Source: Halichondria panicea (taxonomy: Eukaryota > Porifera > Demospongiae > Suberitida > Halichondriidae). From it: a stretch of DNA of 64,000 nucleotides. Positions 42,701 through 54,730 of the stretch are shown piece after piece. The position numbers and the translations under genes are program-made. The notes beneath the pieces are model-generated. The model was not told where the DNA came from, made no database searches, and was given only the letters and a program-made list of their open reading frames with translations. Where the stretch lies: NCBI RefSeq assembly GCF_963675165.1, contig NC_087379.1, forward strand, positions 3,969,442 through 4,033,441. Reading direction: 5' to 3'. Position 1 is the stretch's first letter, and each line of letters starts with the position of its first letter.

Positions 42701-45700
42701 ACCCACTATACGGTACCTCATGCCCATGATATGTAACTAACCATTTTTCATTGACTAAATAGAGCTAGCAACATTACATAGATACTATTATATCATCTCA
42801 CTTTTCATTGGCTATTAGAAGTAGGAACATTAGACATGCATCATTTGTATCCTCAAGCATATTAATTTGTAACTCTCTAGGAATAATAATAGCTCATACT
42901 TCCCTGCTAAACACTTGGATCTCTTATGTCTTCACAGCTTATGATGGTCAATTCTGTGAGGATGACCGTGATGGCTGCTCAGATGTCCAGTGTTTTGAGG
43001 GCACAGTTTGTGATGACATACAAGCTCCTGGGTCAGGGGCTGTCTGCTCAGAATGCCCACCTGGGTTTACTGGAGACTCACATAAGTGCTATGGTGAGTT
43101 TTATTTCAGTATAACCAGGCAGTAATAATTTCTACACAATGCCATGCATGCTTGAAGTAAGGTTTTTGTCCTTCTCTGCATGTATAGTTGCTTGAGCTTC
43201 ATCTTGTTTTTGGCTGTAGATATTGACGAATGTACACAAAACAACGGTTCCTGTGATCAGATCTGTGTCAATGTTGATGGTAGCTACTTCTGTGATTGTG
43301 AAGTGGGTTATCAACTTGTCAATGGATCATGCCAAGGTGATCTCTCTTTAGTTAGACAATTGAACAGCACAATTGAAAGCTACTATATATACCGTCATAT
43401 TAATTGGGGTGTCTATCTTGCATAACAGTTTGTTGTTAGTGTAGGTATTTTTTTTTCTTGCAGATATCAATGAGTGTGAGGGTTTTAACGAGTGTGAGCA
43501 CTTATGTGATAATACTGACGGCTCTTTTACCTGTTCTTGTAATCCTGGGTTTACACTAGCCACAGGAGGGAAACATTGTATTGGTGAGAAATTAAGCATA
43601 TAACATTACTGTGAAGCTATATCATGAGTGACTATGCACAATCTGGCAAGTATACACAGTCCGATGCATGCTGCTTGCAGGTTTCTCTGCAGTATTGAGT
43701 GCATGATAATAATTATCAGTGTACTTTTGTCCCCAGTAAACCCTGAAGTGAGCTGTAACCTTGACTGTGGCAATGGACAGTGTTTCCTCGTACAAGGGGT
43801 TGGCCAATGTGCCTGTGACTTTGGATATGTTGTCGATGGATCTGGAGTGTGTTTAATTGGTGAGTAGCAAAGTAAAATAGATGCTTACTAACTTTTGACC
43901 ATTTTGAATGAATTTCTCATTTTCAGACCGGGATGAGTGTGGTGAAGGGGCTTGTAGCCAGGAGTGTTTGAACTTGCCTGGAGGATTCGAGTGTTTCTGC
44001 TCGAATGGCTTTGAAGTGCTAGTTGGTGGAACAATTTGTGCAGGTGAGTGATGTCAACCGTCTAGAAATATGATCTATCTCTCTGTCCTTCCCCTTTTCC
44101 GTTTGCACAAACTCTGCAATAATTATGTTTTGACTATAGTGATAATCAGTTTCAGTGCATTTACCATCTAATTTATCAGATATTGATGAGTGTTTGGATA
44201 CTGCTTTCAACGGTGATAATTTGTGTGTGGACGTTCCTAATTCTCATTGTATCAATACCGAGGGATCGTATGAGTGTACCTGTGTGCCTGGTTACTCCCT
44301 ACTAGATGGATCATGTCAACGCAGTAAGTACAATGTACTACGTACTGTACTAGCCTCGTCACTACGCTGTTTTTCTTCAAATGCAATCAGTTAAAAATCA
44401 ACCTAAGCATTTATTCATAGAAAATCAGCCTGGGACAAGGCTACTACTGCACACACTCCACTCTTATACAGTCATAAATACATGTAGGTATACATATGTA
44501 TTACACACTTTATTCCATTTTTACGTAGACGTATGTTTTAGCCTGGAGGAGCTTGAGGGTGAAATCATCGGCTACTCAACTGATTCCACGCTTGATGGCA
44601 ACTATGTGGTGGGTACTGTTGCCGTGTATAGCTGTGGCCAACACTATGCTCTAAGAGGGGAGAGTTCACGGCTGTGTGGAGGGGACAGGGCGTGGTCAAA
44701 ACCTGCACCAACATGTGATTGTGAGTTTTGATAAAATCAAGTTGCCATAAATCAAGTTGTAAAATCAGTACATTTTCTGAGACCTCCCTCATAGTGGAAT
44801 AGTTTAACAGCTTTGTGAGCTTTTTACACGTAGATAAGTGTATGTGCATAAACATTTACTCAACCATAGTGGTAATGTGCGAGGAACTTTCTGCAATCCT
44901 CAATGGAGCAGTTGCCTTCCATGATGACATGAAAGCTCCGTATGATGGACTAACCAAGGCTACGTACAGCTGTGGTTTGGGATATATCTTGTCCGGGGGA
45001 GATCAAGTAAGGATCTGCGAAGGCGTTCTTGTTGATGGTGAACTTGTAGGCCAATGGACAGGGTCTGCGCCAACATGTAAAAGTACGTTAGAACATAATA
45101 ATATGAGCATAGTTTGTGAGATTTGTGTTGGTCAATACAAGATTTACGTTTTTTATGGTGCGTTGCTGAATATAATTATGCAAGCTGAGTGCTTCTTACA
45201 TGAATCATTCTTTCTCACAGTTCCTGGATGCCCACCCCTGCCTGTTGCTGCCAATAGCATTATCGAGTACACACTTAATGGCGATGATCCAGACAGTTAT
45301 CCTACTAACACCTACGCTATCTATATCTGTCTTCCTGGATTTGGATATTCAGCTGGAAGTGTCTTCCGAATGTGCTTAAATGATGAATCATGGGGAGGAA
45401 CAGAACCCACGTGCAGATGTATGATATAATTGTGTTCTTACTAATAACATGCACTCTTGTACTGTTGCTATACATGTATAATGGCTGTTTAGAGTTCTGT
45501 ATTTTTCTGGGAAATATTCATAGTATACATGGCTAGCTATTATATAATACATCATTTTATTACACTGCAGCAATAGGAATAGGATGTGAAGATATCCCTG
45601 ATCCTGCGAATGGTAACATTCAGTTCAACGGTGACCAGACTGCTCCGTTTAATGCTGGAACAACTGCTATCTACGAATGTAACCAAGGATACATATTGGA

Positions 45701-48700
45701 TGGGGATGAATCTGAAAGACTCTGTAGACAACAGAACTTGTTCTATGATTGGACTGAAACAGCTCCCATCTGTGTTTGTAAGTAGTTCATCCAAATAGAG
45801 GTTTTAACACACCAAAATGGAGCTAATTATTTATTATTGTACTGTGGTTTTTTCATGTGAATCTTTATTGCAGCTATTACCTGCCCTGCTCTTGTTTCTC
45901 CTGATAACGGTGATGTTGCATACAATAATGATGCTGATTCATCTAGAGAGTACGCGTTCTCAACCATTGCGATTTTCAGTTGCGTCGATGGATTTGGCAT
46001 TGTGGGAACTGCCACCAGCTCTTGTGTTCTAGACGATAGTGGCACGGAAATATTTAAACCCTTTCCGCCAACATGCGAACGTGAGTCAATCTGAAAATGA
46101 GCCGTGTTTGTGAGTAACTTCACTATTGCTGTACGTGTTAATAAGAAAATTGTGTGCAAATGTTAAGATGTCAATATCCACCCTCACAGCCATATTTTGT
46201 CCCCTGCTGGATGATTTAAGGAATGGCGAAATATCCTACGAATTTGCTGCAAATGACGAATTTGCTGCAAATGAGGATTTACCGTATGGGACTGTGGCCT
46301 CCTACAGCTGTACTGCTGGTCACATCCTTGTGGGTGGTGAAACAAGAAAATGCACTGGAGGTAGTATCTTTACCCTGGGATATTTCGATGGGATCGAGCC
46401 AGTTTGTCAAGGTACCTGCAGTTATACAAGTCATGCAGTTGTCAATTATTATACTCATAGAACTGCATACATTTGAGTCACACTCTTCAAATTTTCTTTG
46501 TTATCTATAGAAATTACGTGCCCTGAATTAGTAGTCCCAGAAAATGGATATACTGCTTTCTCCACTGATTTGGATGCTCCTTACGACCTTGGAGTGACTG
46601 CTACCTATTCCTGTGCTGATGGTTTTTCGATGGAGAATGGGGATAGTGAGAGGACGTGTGGCTATGATGGTGGTAGTACCGTCGGCCAATGGAGCGGAGA
46701 TGCCCCTGTGTGTGTCGGTGAGCCAACCAACCAACATACATGGACTCATATAGGATATTGGATTTTTAATTATGACTATACATGCATGCATGTCACTGTT
46801 CTTTACAATAGAATCTGTTCTTCAATAGAAAGTGTTCTTCTTATGTAGGTGTTTGTGAATTATTGGATGTGCCTCCATATGGGAGCATTGGATACTCTAT
46901 GCCTGCTGATAAGAACAACGATTACCTTGCTGGTACTGTGGCAACATTCCAGTGTGAAGAAGGGTTTGAAGTCTTTGGACACACGATGAGAAAATGTCAG
47001 AATAACATGACCTGGAGCGAAAGCTCTCCTAGTTGCTTGGGTAAGATCCGTTTTTATATCTCTTTGGGAAAACCACTATGCATGAGCCTCTTTATTTCCC
47101 AAATTCCCAGTTGCTTGCCCTGGATTGCCTAACATAGAAACTGGTGAAATTGAATACACAACTAGAGCTAATACTGATGGAAACTATCGGTCTGGAACCT
47201 TTGCTACATACAGTTGTGAAGAGAACTTTAAAATAGCAGGTGTGGATACTGCTGTAAGAATGTGTGAGCCAGACATGGAATGGTCAGGAGCAACCCCAAC
47301 CTGTGAACGTAAGAATTGGAATTGGAACAGATACACTTCAGTACATCCTCTGTTCATTTCCTTGCAGCTATCATGTGTCCCGATCTCCCTGACCCTGGCG
47401 ATGGAGACATTGTTTTCATGAACGATACCACAGCCCCATTTCACCTAGGAACTCACGCAATGTATAAGTGTGATGAAGGTTTTGTGCCAGTAGGAGGAGA
47501 TGCGATCAGAGTGTGCTTGAATGTTGGACAAGACGAGGGTCAGTGGGATGGAACAGTACCATCTTGTGAATGTAAGTGATTTTCAATGCTGCAACTGTCT
47601 AACTCTACCGGTATAATTGTTATCATGAATTTAGCAACAGGCTTCTATAATATAGAGCTATAGCAGCTAGATGCATTGATTGTAATCATGATTGACATCT
47701 CTTTCCTCAGCTGTGCAATGCTTAAAGCTACATGTTTCAGCTACTGCTGAGATCATCTACGAATCAGTTGATTCAAACTATCCTTTTGGCACTGAAGCTT
47801 TTTACAAATGCGCTGATGGATTCCGCTTAGAAGCTGGGGACAAACTGAGAGTATGTGAAATGAATGGCTTGAACACTACAGGAACTTGGAGTGGTGTGGA
47901 ACCTATCTGTGGAAGTAAGCACATCATTATTTAATCGCTCTCAGTTATAGCCTTATTGTAGTTATTGTTGTTAGTATCGGGTATGTTCATGTAGGGATCA
48001 TGCCAAGGTGCCCGGATATTGACAATCCAGACAATGGTAGAATCGACTTTGCTCCGGATAGTATGGCTCCATTTGACAATGGAACCATTGCAACGTATGA
48101 CTGTGATCTAGGCTACCAATCAGAGGGTGGAGATAGAGTAAGGGTATGTGAAGAGAATGGATTCAGTGAAATTGGAGCATGGAGAGGAACCGCACCAGTC
48201 TGTGCTGGTATGTGCTCCTGTGTTATTTTTGTTAGCGAACATTTAAACATGCTGTATATTCAAAACATATGTAGTTACCTTTTAACTTTTATTTTAATAT
48301 GTCCTACATGCAGCTGTGGTTACATGTCCTACATTGGTACTTCCGAATAATGGGTCTATTGTCTACTCGGTGGACACGGTGAGAATTGGCTATGGGGTGA
48401 CTGCCACGTATAGCTGTGATGTGGAAGGGCTGGGTCTGAGCAAAGGAGACACTGTTAGAACATGTGCTCCAGATGGAGATGGTGATGATATTGGGCAATG
48501 GACTGGATATGCCCCAAGTTGTGAAAGTGAGTGGTAATTGTTCAACAGTCAAGCACCAACTTACGGCCAGATATTAACCAGAACTTTCGTAACTTCAACT
48601 TTCCTATAGTATAAGTGCATTACATTTTTCTCAAGAGAAGGTGTAATTTACTGCACAGTTTAATATTGTGCACTCCTATATTTATTCACAGAAATCCAGT

Positions 48701-48903
48701 GTGAGGACATAGGAGATCCATTCTTTGGACAAATTCAATTTTCCAAAGACAGAGTTGCTCCATTTGACTATGGCACAACAGCTACCTACACATGTCAATC
48801 TCCTCTAGTTCTTGATAATTCGTCAGAGAATGTACGAGTCTGTATTGGAGACGGCAGCAGTGCCGATGGTGAATGGACTGGCAGTGATCTTATCTGCATT
48901 TAA
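36715..48903 (+). CDS. Secreted IgGFc-binding / NIDO / AMOP / VWD / EGF / 14x sushi protein (about 2,480 aa, 30 exons)
   Basis: Thirty exons join to 7,443 nt in one frame. Order: signal peptide ([19 protein letters not shown]); IgGFc-binding N-terminal domain (residues about 33-471, one 1,317-bp exon 36912-38228); NIDO (about 472-690; exons 38388-38527, 39109-39459, start of 39583-40094); AMOP (about 720-865); VWD starting with [13 protein letters not shown] (about 865-1136); a region of about 90 residues before EGF-like repeats (to about 1520); then 14 sushi/CCP domains, one per exon (44529-48903). NIDO-AMOP-VWD is the core of MUC4 and SUSD2-type adhesion proteins; sushi arrays are common in complement and adhesion proteins. 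No membrane helix follows the last sushi (stop at 48901-48903), so it is probably secreted or mucus/matrix-bound. From exon 10 on, every internal exon is phase 1-1. Biological role unknown. Confidence 0.88.
36912..38228 (+). CDS. IgGFc-binding-type N-terminal domain (exon 2)
   Basis: One exon encodes [20 protein letters not shown] and landmarks [40 protein letters not shown] and [12 protein letters not shown], the pattern of the domain named after human FCGBP. The same exon layout and landmarks recur in the gene at 57954. The domain name does not imply antibody binding here. Confidence 0.82.
38388..41968 (+). CDS. NIDO-AMOP-VWD core (exons 3-9)
   Basis: [39 protein letters not shown] and the later [53 protein letters not shown] and [10 protein letters not shown], with cysteines spaced as in MUC4 [24 protein letters not shown], and [19 protein letters not shown] near the end. 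Exons 38388-38527, 39109-39459, 39583-40094, 40200-40375, 40478-40695, 41183-41540 and 41729-41968. A GDPH tetrapeptide begins the VWD; in some mucins GDPH is a self-cleavage site. Confidence 0.85.
38701..38922. mobile_element. 222-bp MITE with CAGGGTTTCATACAG ends (intron)
   Basis: Left end CAGGGTTTCATACAGGAG with GAGGGGTCCGGGG; right end CCCAGACCCCTCTGTATGAAACCCTG. CTACC flanks both sides as a likely target duplication. It lies in the intron between NIDO exons 3 and 4. Confidence 0.8.
42081..44323 (+). CDS. Linker and EGF-like repeats (exons 10-16)
   Basis: Exon 42081-42455 has a cadherin-like or beta-rich segment ([23 protein letters not shown]) and then EGF ([13 protein letters not shown]). 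Later exons 42938-43093, 43220-43336, 43464-43583, 43737-43859, 43927-44043 and 44180-44323 are EGF, most with D-(I/R)-(D/N)-E-C starts. Confidence 0.85.
42539..42715. mobile_element. TACCGTATAGCGGG-family MITE, copy 3 (intron)
   Basis: Left TACCGTATAGAGGGTATATT with TTCGAGGGTATAAA; right TTTATACCCTCGAAATATAC and CTATACGGTA. Long inverted arms. It lies in the intron between exons 10 and 11. The rest of that intron (about 42720-42930) resembles 28081-28200 (box TCCCTGCTAAACAC). Confidence 0.82.
44529..48903 (+). CDS. Array of 14 sushi/CCP domains (exons 17-30)
   Basis: Exons 44529-44720, 44870-45082, 45221-45418, 45571-45777, 45874-46080, 46190-46411, 46511-46717, 46849-47040, 47111-47308, 47368-47571, 47711-47914, 47995-48207, 48314-48526 and 48692-48903. 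Each has C..L......G......(Y/F).C..G(Y/F), a basic C and (W)(S/T)G..P.C. The sixth holds an internal repeat, [11 protein letters not shown]. The last ends [12 protein letters not shown] and a stop. Confidence 0.9.
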
Positions 48904-50171
48904 CAAGACTTGTACTAGATTCTTGTCAGACTCTCAAACTCTAACAAAAAAATGTGTGCTTTGCCAAATTAGCCATACAAAGTAGTGTACGTGTAGATGA
49001 ATATAAATACCTTTTTTTTTACCCACATTGTTTTCTCCAAATCTCAGTTAATTAAGGAGCTCTGTAGAGTAGGTTGCACCAAATGCTATAGCTATTAATT
49101 ATAACGAGCTGGATTTATATAAAATCCTAACTTTTGTGCGTGAGTTCTTCCTCAAGTGATTGTACAGTAGATTAACTTTGTGCTGCAGTTTGGTCAGATG
49201 ACCTTTAATAATGGTGCAAGACAGAAACAACAGAACAACAGCACTGATGAAAACTGAAGTACACAAGCCAAACAGGAGGTGTAGATCTATATCTATAGTG
49301 GAACTGCTGAAAAGGTTACCGTGCATGGTGCTAGAGAAAAGTAGCGTGTTGGTGTATAGGGCATATTTTTCTTAGCCCCGAGATGGAGAGCTTTCATCCC
49401 CTCCCCCCCCCCCAAAAAAGCATATAAGAGCTGGTGGTGGGTGTTCCGTCTGCATGCACTGTGCCCAGAGTTTTCTCTGTAAATGTTGTGCTATTTTCGA
49501 TCCTCAATCTCAATTAAACATACAATTTGCTTCTATATTTTGTAGGCCTATAATTATTATAGGAGGTGGTTATTTTCGTCTAGAGCTAGGTTGTTAGTAC
49601 CACTACCGACCAGTGTGGGCACATCCCTAGCCGGCCTGCATCTGTATGTAGCAATATTTATAGAGTGATAGACCTATGGTTATCCCCCTTGATCTACCAT
49701 CATGACAACTAATGCTTATTGTTAAAGTAAAGAGTATGAGTATATAGTAGATTAACTTTGTGCTGCAGTTTAACTAGTCAGATGACCTTTAATAATGGTG
49801 CAAGCTAGCGAGGTTGTTTGTACCACTACCGACCAGTGTGGGCACATCCCTAGCCGGCCTGCATCTGTACGTAGCAATATTCAATATTCTGACTTTTTTA
49901 GGGAAATTAACCAAACATAAAAGTACAAATTTAGCTTGTGTAGTTTATAATCACGCGTACATAAGATTCGTATATATATTATACTCGTGCATGTAAAGTT
50001 TTTGCTTTAAAATTCTGTCCCTGATGCTCTAGCTTTAGTCTAATTAGTTGAGCTTTTGAACTTCGTAAGCGGGGCACTCCTGTGTATTGACTAGGGTGGG
50101 GCTGGGGTAGTGGTGGAGTAATCCTGGTATACTGAGCACAGACGCGTAGATACGATCTTCTATAATAATTT
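48904..50171. other. Intergenic with duplicated segments; no gene
   Basis: Two segments are duplicated in direct orientation: about 49165-49217 with 49746-49803 (TTAACTTTGTGCTGCAGTTT, GATGACCTTTAATAATGG), and 49587-49660 with 49811-49882 (CACTACCGACCAGTGTGGGC). A C9 homopolymer is near 49405. Confidence 0.75.
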
Positions 50172-53080
50172 TTAGGCAATGACATAATTATGCAGTTGTA
50201 TGGTGCTTGATAAGAACACAGTCATTACATTACCTTTGGAATTGCATTGTTTTGTAGTAGACCTTGGCTTTCTTTTGTGGTGGAAACAAAGGGCAAACAA
50301 GGTGGCAGCAAGTACCAGAAACACAAAACTACCAAGCGATATTGAAAATCCTGCACACCACGATTGTTAGTGTTCAGTAAAAGATAAAAACAACAACATT
50401 ATTATTATGGACTTACCAATTACAATTCTTTCACATTGATATGATCTATGGTTGTCAATCATCGCTGTACTCATAGAATCTACATAATTATCATAAACGG
50501 TATATATAATTATATACAAGCATAATTATCATGATATAGTGAATACAGAGCAGCACTCTATTAAATATAGACATTTGTCTACTATATATGCATGCATACA
50601 TGAAAATGAATTCAAAGGGTGTGTATATCAAAATTGGGTTGCATGATGTCGGGTTCATGATCACAAGGTGCATATATATGCACCATACACTCTGTGTATG
50701 CACTATTTTGGCTTTGCATAATTATTATACCATTCACTGTCATTGCCATGATTGAGCTATTAGTGGTGGTAGGTTCATGCAGCTCAGAAGTTGGTGCTTC
50801 ATGCAAGAGCATACCTGTAGACGAAATGGCATGCATGCATACAATAAATGGGGACAGTTGAATCTCAATTACTTGGTAGAGAGACATTGTTACTCCTGCA
50901 ATGTGATGTCACACAAGTGTATGGAGAATCAGAGGAACTGCAGACTCTCATTTCTACACACTGTAGCGACACATTCACAGACTGATAGTGCTGATATAGC
51001 TCAGAGTTCAGGTAAACAGTTTCACTGTATTGTTTGTACAAAGGGTTGTGTTGATGCAATGTCAAAAATTTCCCCAAGAGAGGTTGTCTGCTGTGTATAC
51101 TGCCAGTGTATATGTTCCATACTATACAGCTGTTTTCAAATGCGGTGCATGTAACAGAAACAATGGCCTGGTTGGTTTGAAAATGCTCCTGAACGTTTAC
51201 CTCAAGTGACGGTCCTTGTTGGGAAAACCATCAGTAACAAACATGTTTTATGCTTAATACAAAGCTATAACTATGTACTTAGATTTTAAAACCAAAAACC
51301 AAAGATGGTGCTTTTTCATTATAATCATACCTTGTTAGTCTATAATACACACCATTTATGGTGTATAATCATATAACTCACCAGAAAATTGGAAATCAAG
51401 GCCATTGCTTGTTCCAATACCTACAACGTTGACTGCTTGCACTATAATTTCATATGGTGTGCACTCCTCCACACCATGCTGCTGGAACACGAATTTCGTC
51501 TCGTTGATTGAATGACTGCTTTCATAGCCACTAAAAAAGTTTCGAATTGTTACAATGTATAGGATGATCTCTGAATCATTGTATGTTAAATCAAGCATTT
51601 CGGGAGGTTCCCATGAAATTATGGAAATGTGTTCGATTTTCAGTACAACGCTTAGATTTTTTACAGCAGCTGGTATCCCTATACACAATTTTAAATCAAT
51701 TTCATCATGCTGGCATAATAATTATTCTCTATTTATACCTTGTACTCGCAAAACTGCAGGTTCTGTTAGAGTGTTGGGATGGATGACACAATGTATAGTT
51801 ATGTTGTCATTATCTCTTTCCTTGGCAATCTGTTGTAGAAATTACAACAATGGGTAAGGAATCGTTATGATGAATTAGATGAAGTTGTATGTGAGCTCCT
51901 CCCTGACAAACAAACTGTAGTCTAGGTAACCGCCTTATCAGTCAAGTAGGCTAAAAATCTGTGTCCTTTGATGTAAGCTTTGATGTCTCTTTGTGCATAT
52001 GTAGTTATAAAAAAAAAAAAAAAAAAAAAAAGAAACCTTTGACTAGCTAGGAAGAGTAGCAGCAGTAGGCAGCAGTAGTAGTAGCAGTGCAAGCAGGACT
52101 AGACTAGATTAAAAAGTTGGTGGAAAGAATAACTGACCGTTTGGACGTCACCTGGCTGCCAGACTTTCATCTGGACTCTTCCCCCTGAGTAGCTGGCCTT
52201 TCTCTAAGCCACAAAACTGAGCAAGAAGCTGAAGAAGCAGCTAGACAGAGACATGTACCTAGCCTTGAGAATTGGGAGGCGTGGCTCAACTAGTTAGCCC
52301 AGCCCAGAGGAATTGTTACCGTGGGTACTGAACAACCGTAGAAGTAGGGCTACCCCTGGCTTTACTGAATTAACTAGCTGTGTCTGCTGTCTAGTTGGAC
52401 CAGATTTAGCTAGATAATGGGGTAGAGAATAGTTGAGCGGTGCTGTGTGTAGCTTGAACTGTACTGGCTGGCAAGAATCTAGTAAGCACCCTATGCACTG
52501 ATAACTCGTCAGAATGGAGGGTATGTTCTAGGGATCTGGACAGCTGTACATCCAAAGGAGCCAGGGAGTGCCAATCATCTTCTCCCAGTCTCTGACACGC
52601 TAAACAAAAGGAGCTAGAACTGGGAGTCCCAGCTAGAATTGCTAGCCGGATCTAGACTAATAGAATGACTTGGAGGCGTGGTGAGGCCGGATCCACACTA
52701 ATTGATCGACCTAAAGACGCTCCTGTTCCAGATTTCACGAATGGCAAGGAAAGGGTTAATCATCAGAGCCGGGATAGTGAGAGTTGACAGTACGTAGTTT
52801 TGAGTATGTGCTCGGGCTTGACGATCACTGTTACTGCTTCTCCACAATTCATTCCCATTGAGCAGCCAGTAAAGCTGTCCACTTTCTATTTGGCATTTGA
52901 ATTGTACAGTTGATCCCAGGGTAGCATTTATTGATACTGGTGTCTGAATGAAGCCGCCTGCATAAGTTATGCAGTATACACATGCAAGCCTAATATCGTG
53001 ATCACAATGGCATAATTATACATACCTGATACTAATGAGAATACGGTTGCTGCAAGCATAGAAAATACATGATGTGGCAT
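50172..53080 (-). CDS. Ig / fibronectin III single-pass receptor
   Basis: Exons: 53026-53080 (signal peptide MPHHVFSMLAATVFSLVS); Ig exon starting at 52957 (QTPVSINATLGSTVQFKCQ, then LYWLLNGNELWRS); 51739-51829 (RDNDNITIHC, the second Ig cysteine); 51382-51678 (one FN3 domain: ISWEPPEMLDLTY, TPYEIIVQAVNVVGIG); 50731-50814 (Ser/Thr stalk); 50417-50479; and 50172-50350 (membrane helix SFVFLVLAATLFALC, then HHKRKPR and a short tail). Phases of all junctions but one fit. Role is probably adhesion or recognition (inference). The Ig exon's 3' end cannot be assigned: the reading continues through LSTLTIPALMI, but no GT donor in the needed phase is near, and the following intron carries repeats and an A-tract. 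The domain may be damaged, or my assumed junction wrong. Confidence 0.68.
52009..52031. repeat. Poly-A tract
   Basis: A run of about 23 A within the large intron of the Ig/FN3 gene. It may mark the end of an old retroposed insertion; no other retroposon feature was found. Confidence 0.6.
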
Positions 53081-53633
53081 CCTTTTGAATAATTATCTTT
53101 CCTTATACAAAACAAAATGATATTCTGCATGGCAATTAGGGTATGCCTTTTATACAAAATCAGCTTTACAGTGTTCAATAGACAAAATGTTGCACAAACT
53201 ATGTCGACCTATTGTGCGATGTGTAAACACATAATTAAGGTGCACTTTTAGGGTTTCTGCTACAGTAACTGTAGTTGATGTAATCAGAGAGACGAAAATA
53301 CGGCGCCACTCTGAATATATCACCCATACAATTTTTTGTTTTTTGTTCACAGTCTCGTACATCAACTATGGTACTGTGCTTTGCAGCTCACTGACAAATG
53401 TATGGTGGCATAATTTATGGTTACTGGCATAATTAATTGGAGCATAACAGGTGACTTTGGAATGCAACAGTATTCTGTTGCTGTTTTTCTGCCTCTTTTA
53501 TTCATCTCAATAACAAGGAGGATCATTAGAAGATTATGTCGGATCTTCAGTAATGTGTTACACAACAAGAGAACAATTTTTGTATGCAATTAAGAGATAA
53601 TTTATGACTGCACTGATTGGTGTAGGGCATAAT

Positions 53634-54372
53634 TACGGTGGCCCTGAGCGCTACTCTAGTTGGTAGTTCATACTTGATAGTCAAATGCGTAGTTGGTAGT
53701 TCGCAGTTGCTACTTGATAGTTCAAATGCGTAGTTGGTAGTTCACAGTTGCTACTTGATAGTTCAAACACGTAGTTGGCAGTTGGTAGTTCGCAGTTGGC
53801 AGTTGGGAGTTGGCAGTTGGCAGTTGGCAGTTGGCAGTTGGCAGTTGGGAGTTGGTAGTTGGCAGTTCGTAACCTTTAAACTTTGCAACAATAATTAGCC
53901 TGCTTTTAAATTATGATACTGGCACCGATATCTAGCTGGCCTAAGTCTAAGACGGCAATATTAATCTTATATATACACATCTTGGTAGGGAGATCATTTC
54001 AAGTCCAATCCTCATGTACCTATATTCCCAGATCCCAGCAGGGAGGGGGGAATTATAGAAACAGGTTTTGCATGGCACTTTTAGATTCTATTGAGGCTAT
54101 TTAAAGTTATGGTTAAAAGATTAGAGGCAGTGCAAAGATCTATAATTATACAACATTAATATTTTGTTAACTGCAAAGTTTAAAGGTCACGACTACCAAC
54201 TGCCAACTGCCAACTCCCAACTGCCAACTACCAACTGCCAACTGCGAACTACCAACTGCCAACTGCCAACTCCCAACTGCGAACTACCAACTGCCAACTG
54301 CCAACTGCGAACTACCAACTGCCAACTCCCAACTGCCAACTACCAACTGGAGTAGCACTCAGGGCCACCGTA
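53634..54372. mobile_element. Foldback-type element with minisatellite arms
   Basis: Left end TACGGTGGCCCTGAGCGCTA, right end TAGCACTCAGGGCCACCGTA, with a CATAAT duplication on both sides (53628-53633 and 54373-54378). Both arms consist largely of 7-10 bp tandem units (AGTTGGCAGTTGG / CCAACTGCCAACT), in opposite orientation, around a core of about 310 bp with no coding frame. This is the layout of Foldback (FB) elements, in which the inverted arms are themselves tandem arrays. Confidence 0.85.
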
Positions 54373-54617
54373 CATAATGGTAATGAGTTGTTTTAACAAG
54401 CATAAAATAGATTTAGATCTAGGCTGAATTTGGGTAGTGCTCAAAAGCATAATATTTTCCAGGGCCTAGCTCACTTGTTTGGCGCAAATAGTACTAGTTC
54501 CCACACACAAAAATCGGGGGATTGCACTTTGAACTTTAAGTCCGGAGTGCGCATGACCAAAACACGTGGGGGGGCGTGCACGCATTGTCTTTGTGTTTGA
54601 GGCGACCAGTCGCCCAG

Positions 54618-54674
54618 TAGCCTCGAGACCAGCCGTTCGTTGTTTCAGATAACAAACGGCTGGTCTCGAGGCTA
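54618..54674. repeat. Foldback with TAGCCTCGA ends, copy 3 (perfect hairpin)
   Basis: TAGCCTCGAGACCAGCCGTT and AACGGCTGGTCTCGAGGCTA-like arms pair almost perfectly around TTCAGAT. It shares its ends with 29051-29118 and 29468-29500. Confidence 0.8.
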
Positions 54675-54730
54675 GTCGGCCAGCTTCAAAGCTCTTCTGT
54701 ACTTTGTGAGCACCCGGCCTGCATGCTGTA

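Larger units (their letters stand above)
53081..54730. other. Intergenic between the Ig/FN3 gene and the SRCR gene
   Basis: Divergent interval holding the foldback element at 53634-54372 and the palindrome at 54618-54674. No other coding or RNA feature was seen. Confidence 0.65.

Noticed and set aside
53645-54350. CRISPR array from regularly spaced AGTTGG/CCAACT repeats
   Set aside because: The units are contiguous 7-10 bp tandem repeats in inverted arms with target duplication, in a eukaryotic genome. This is a foldback element.
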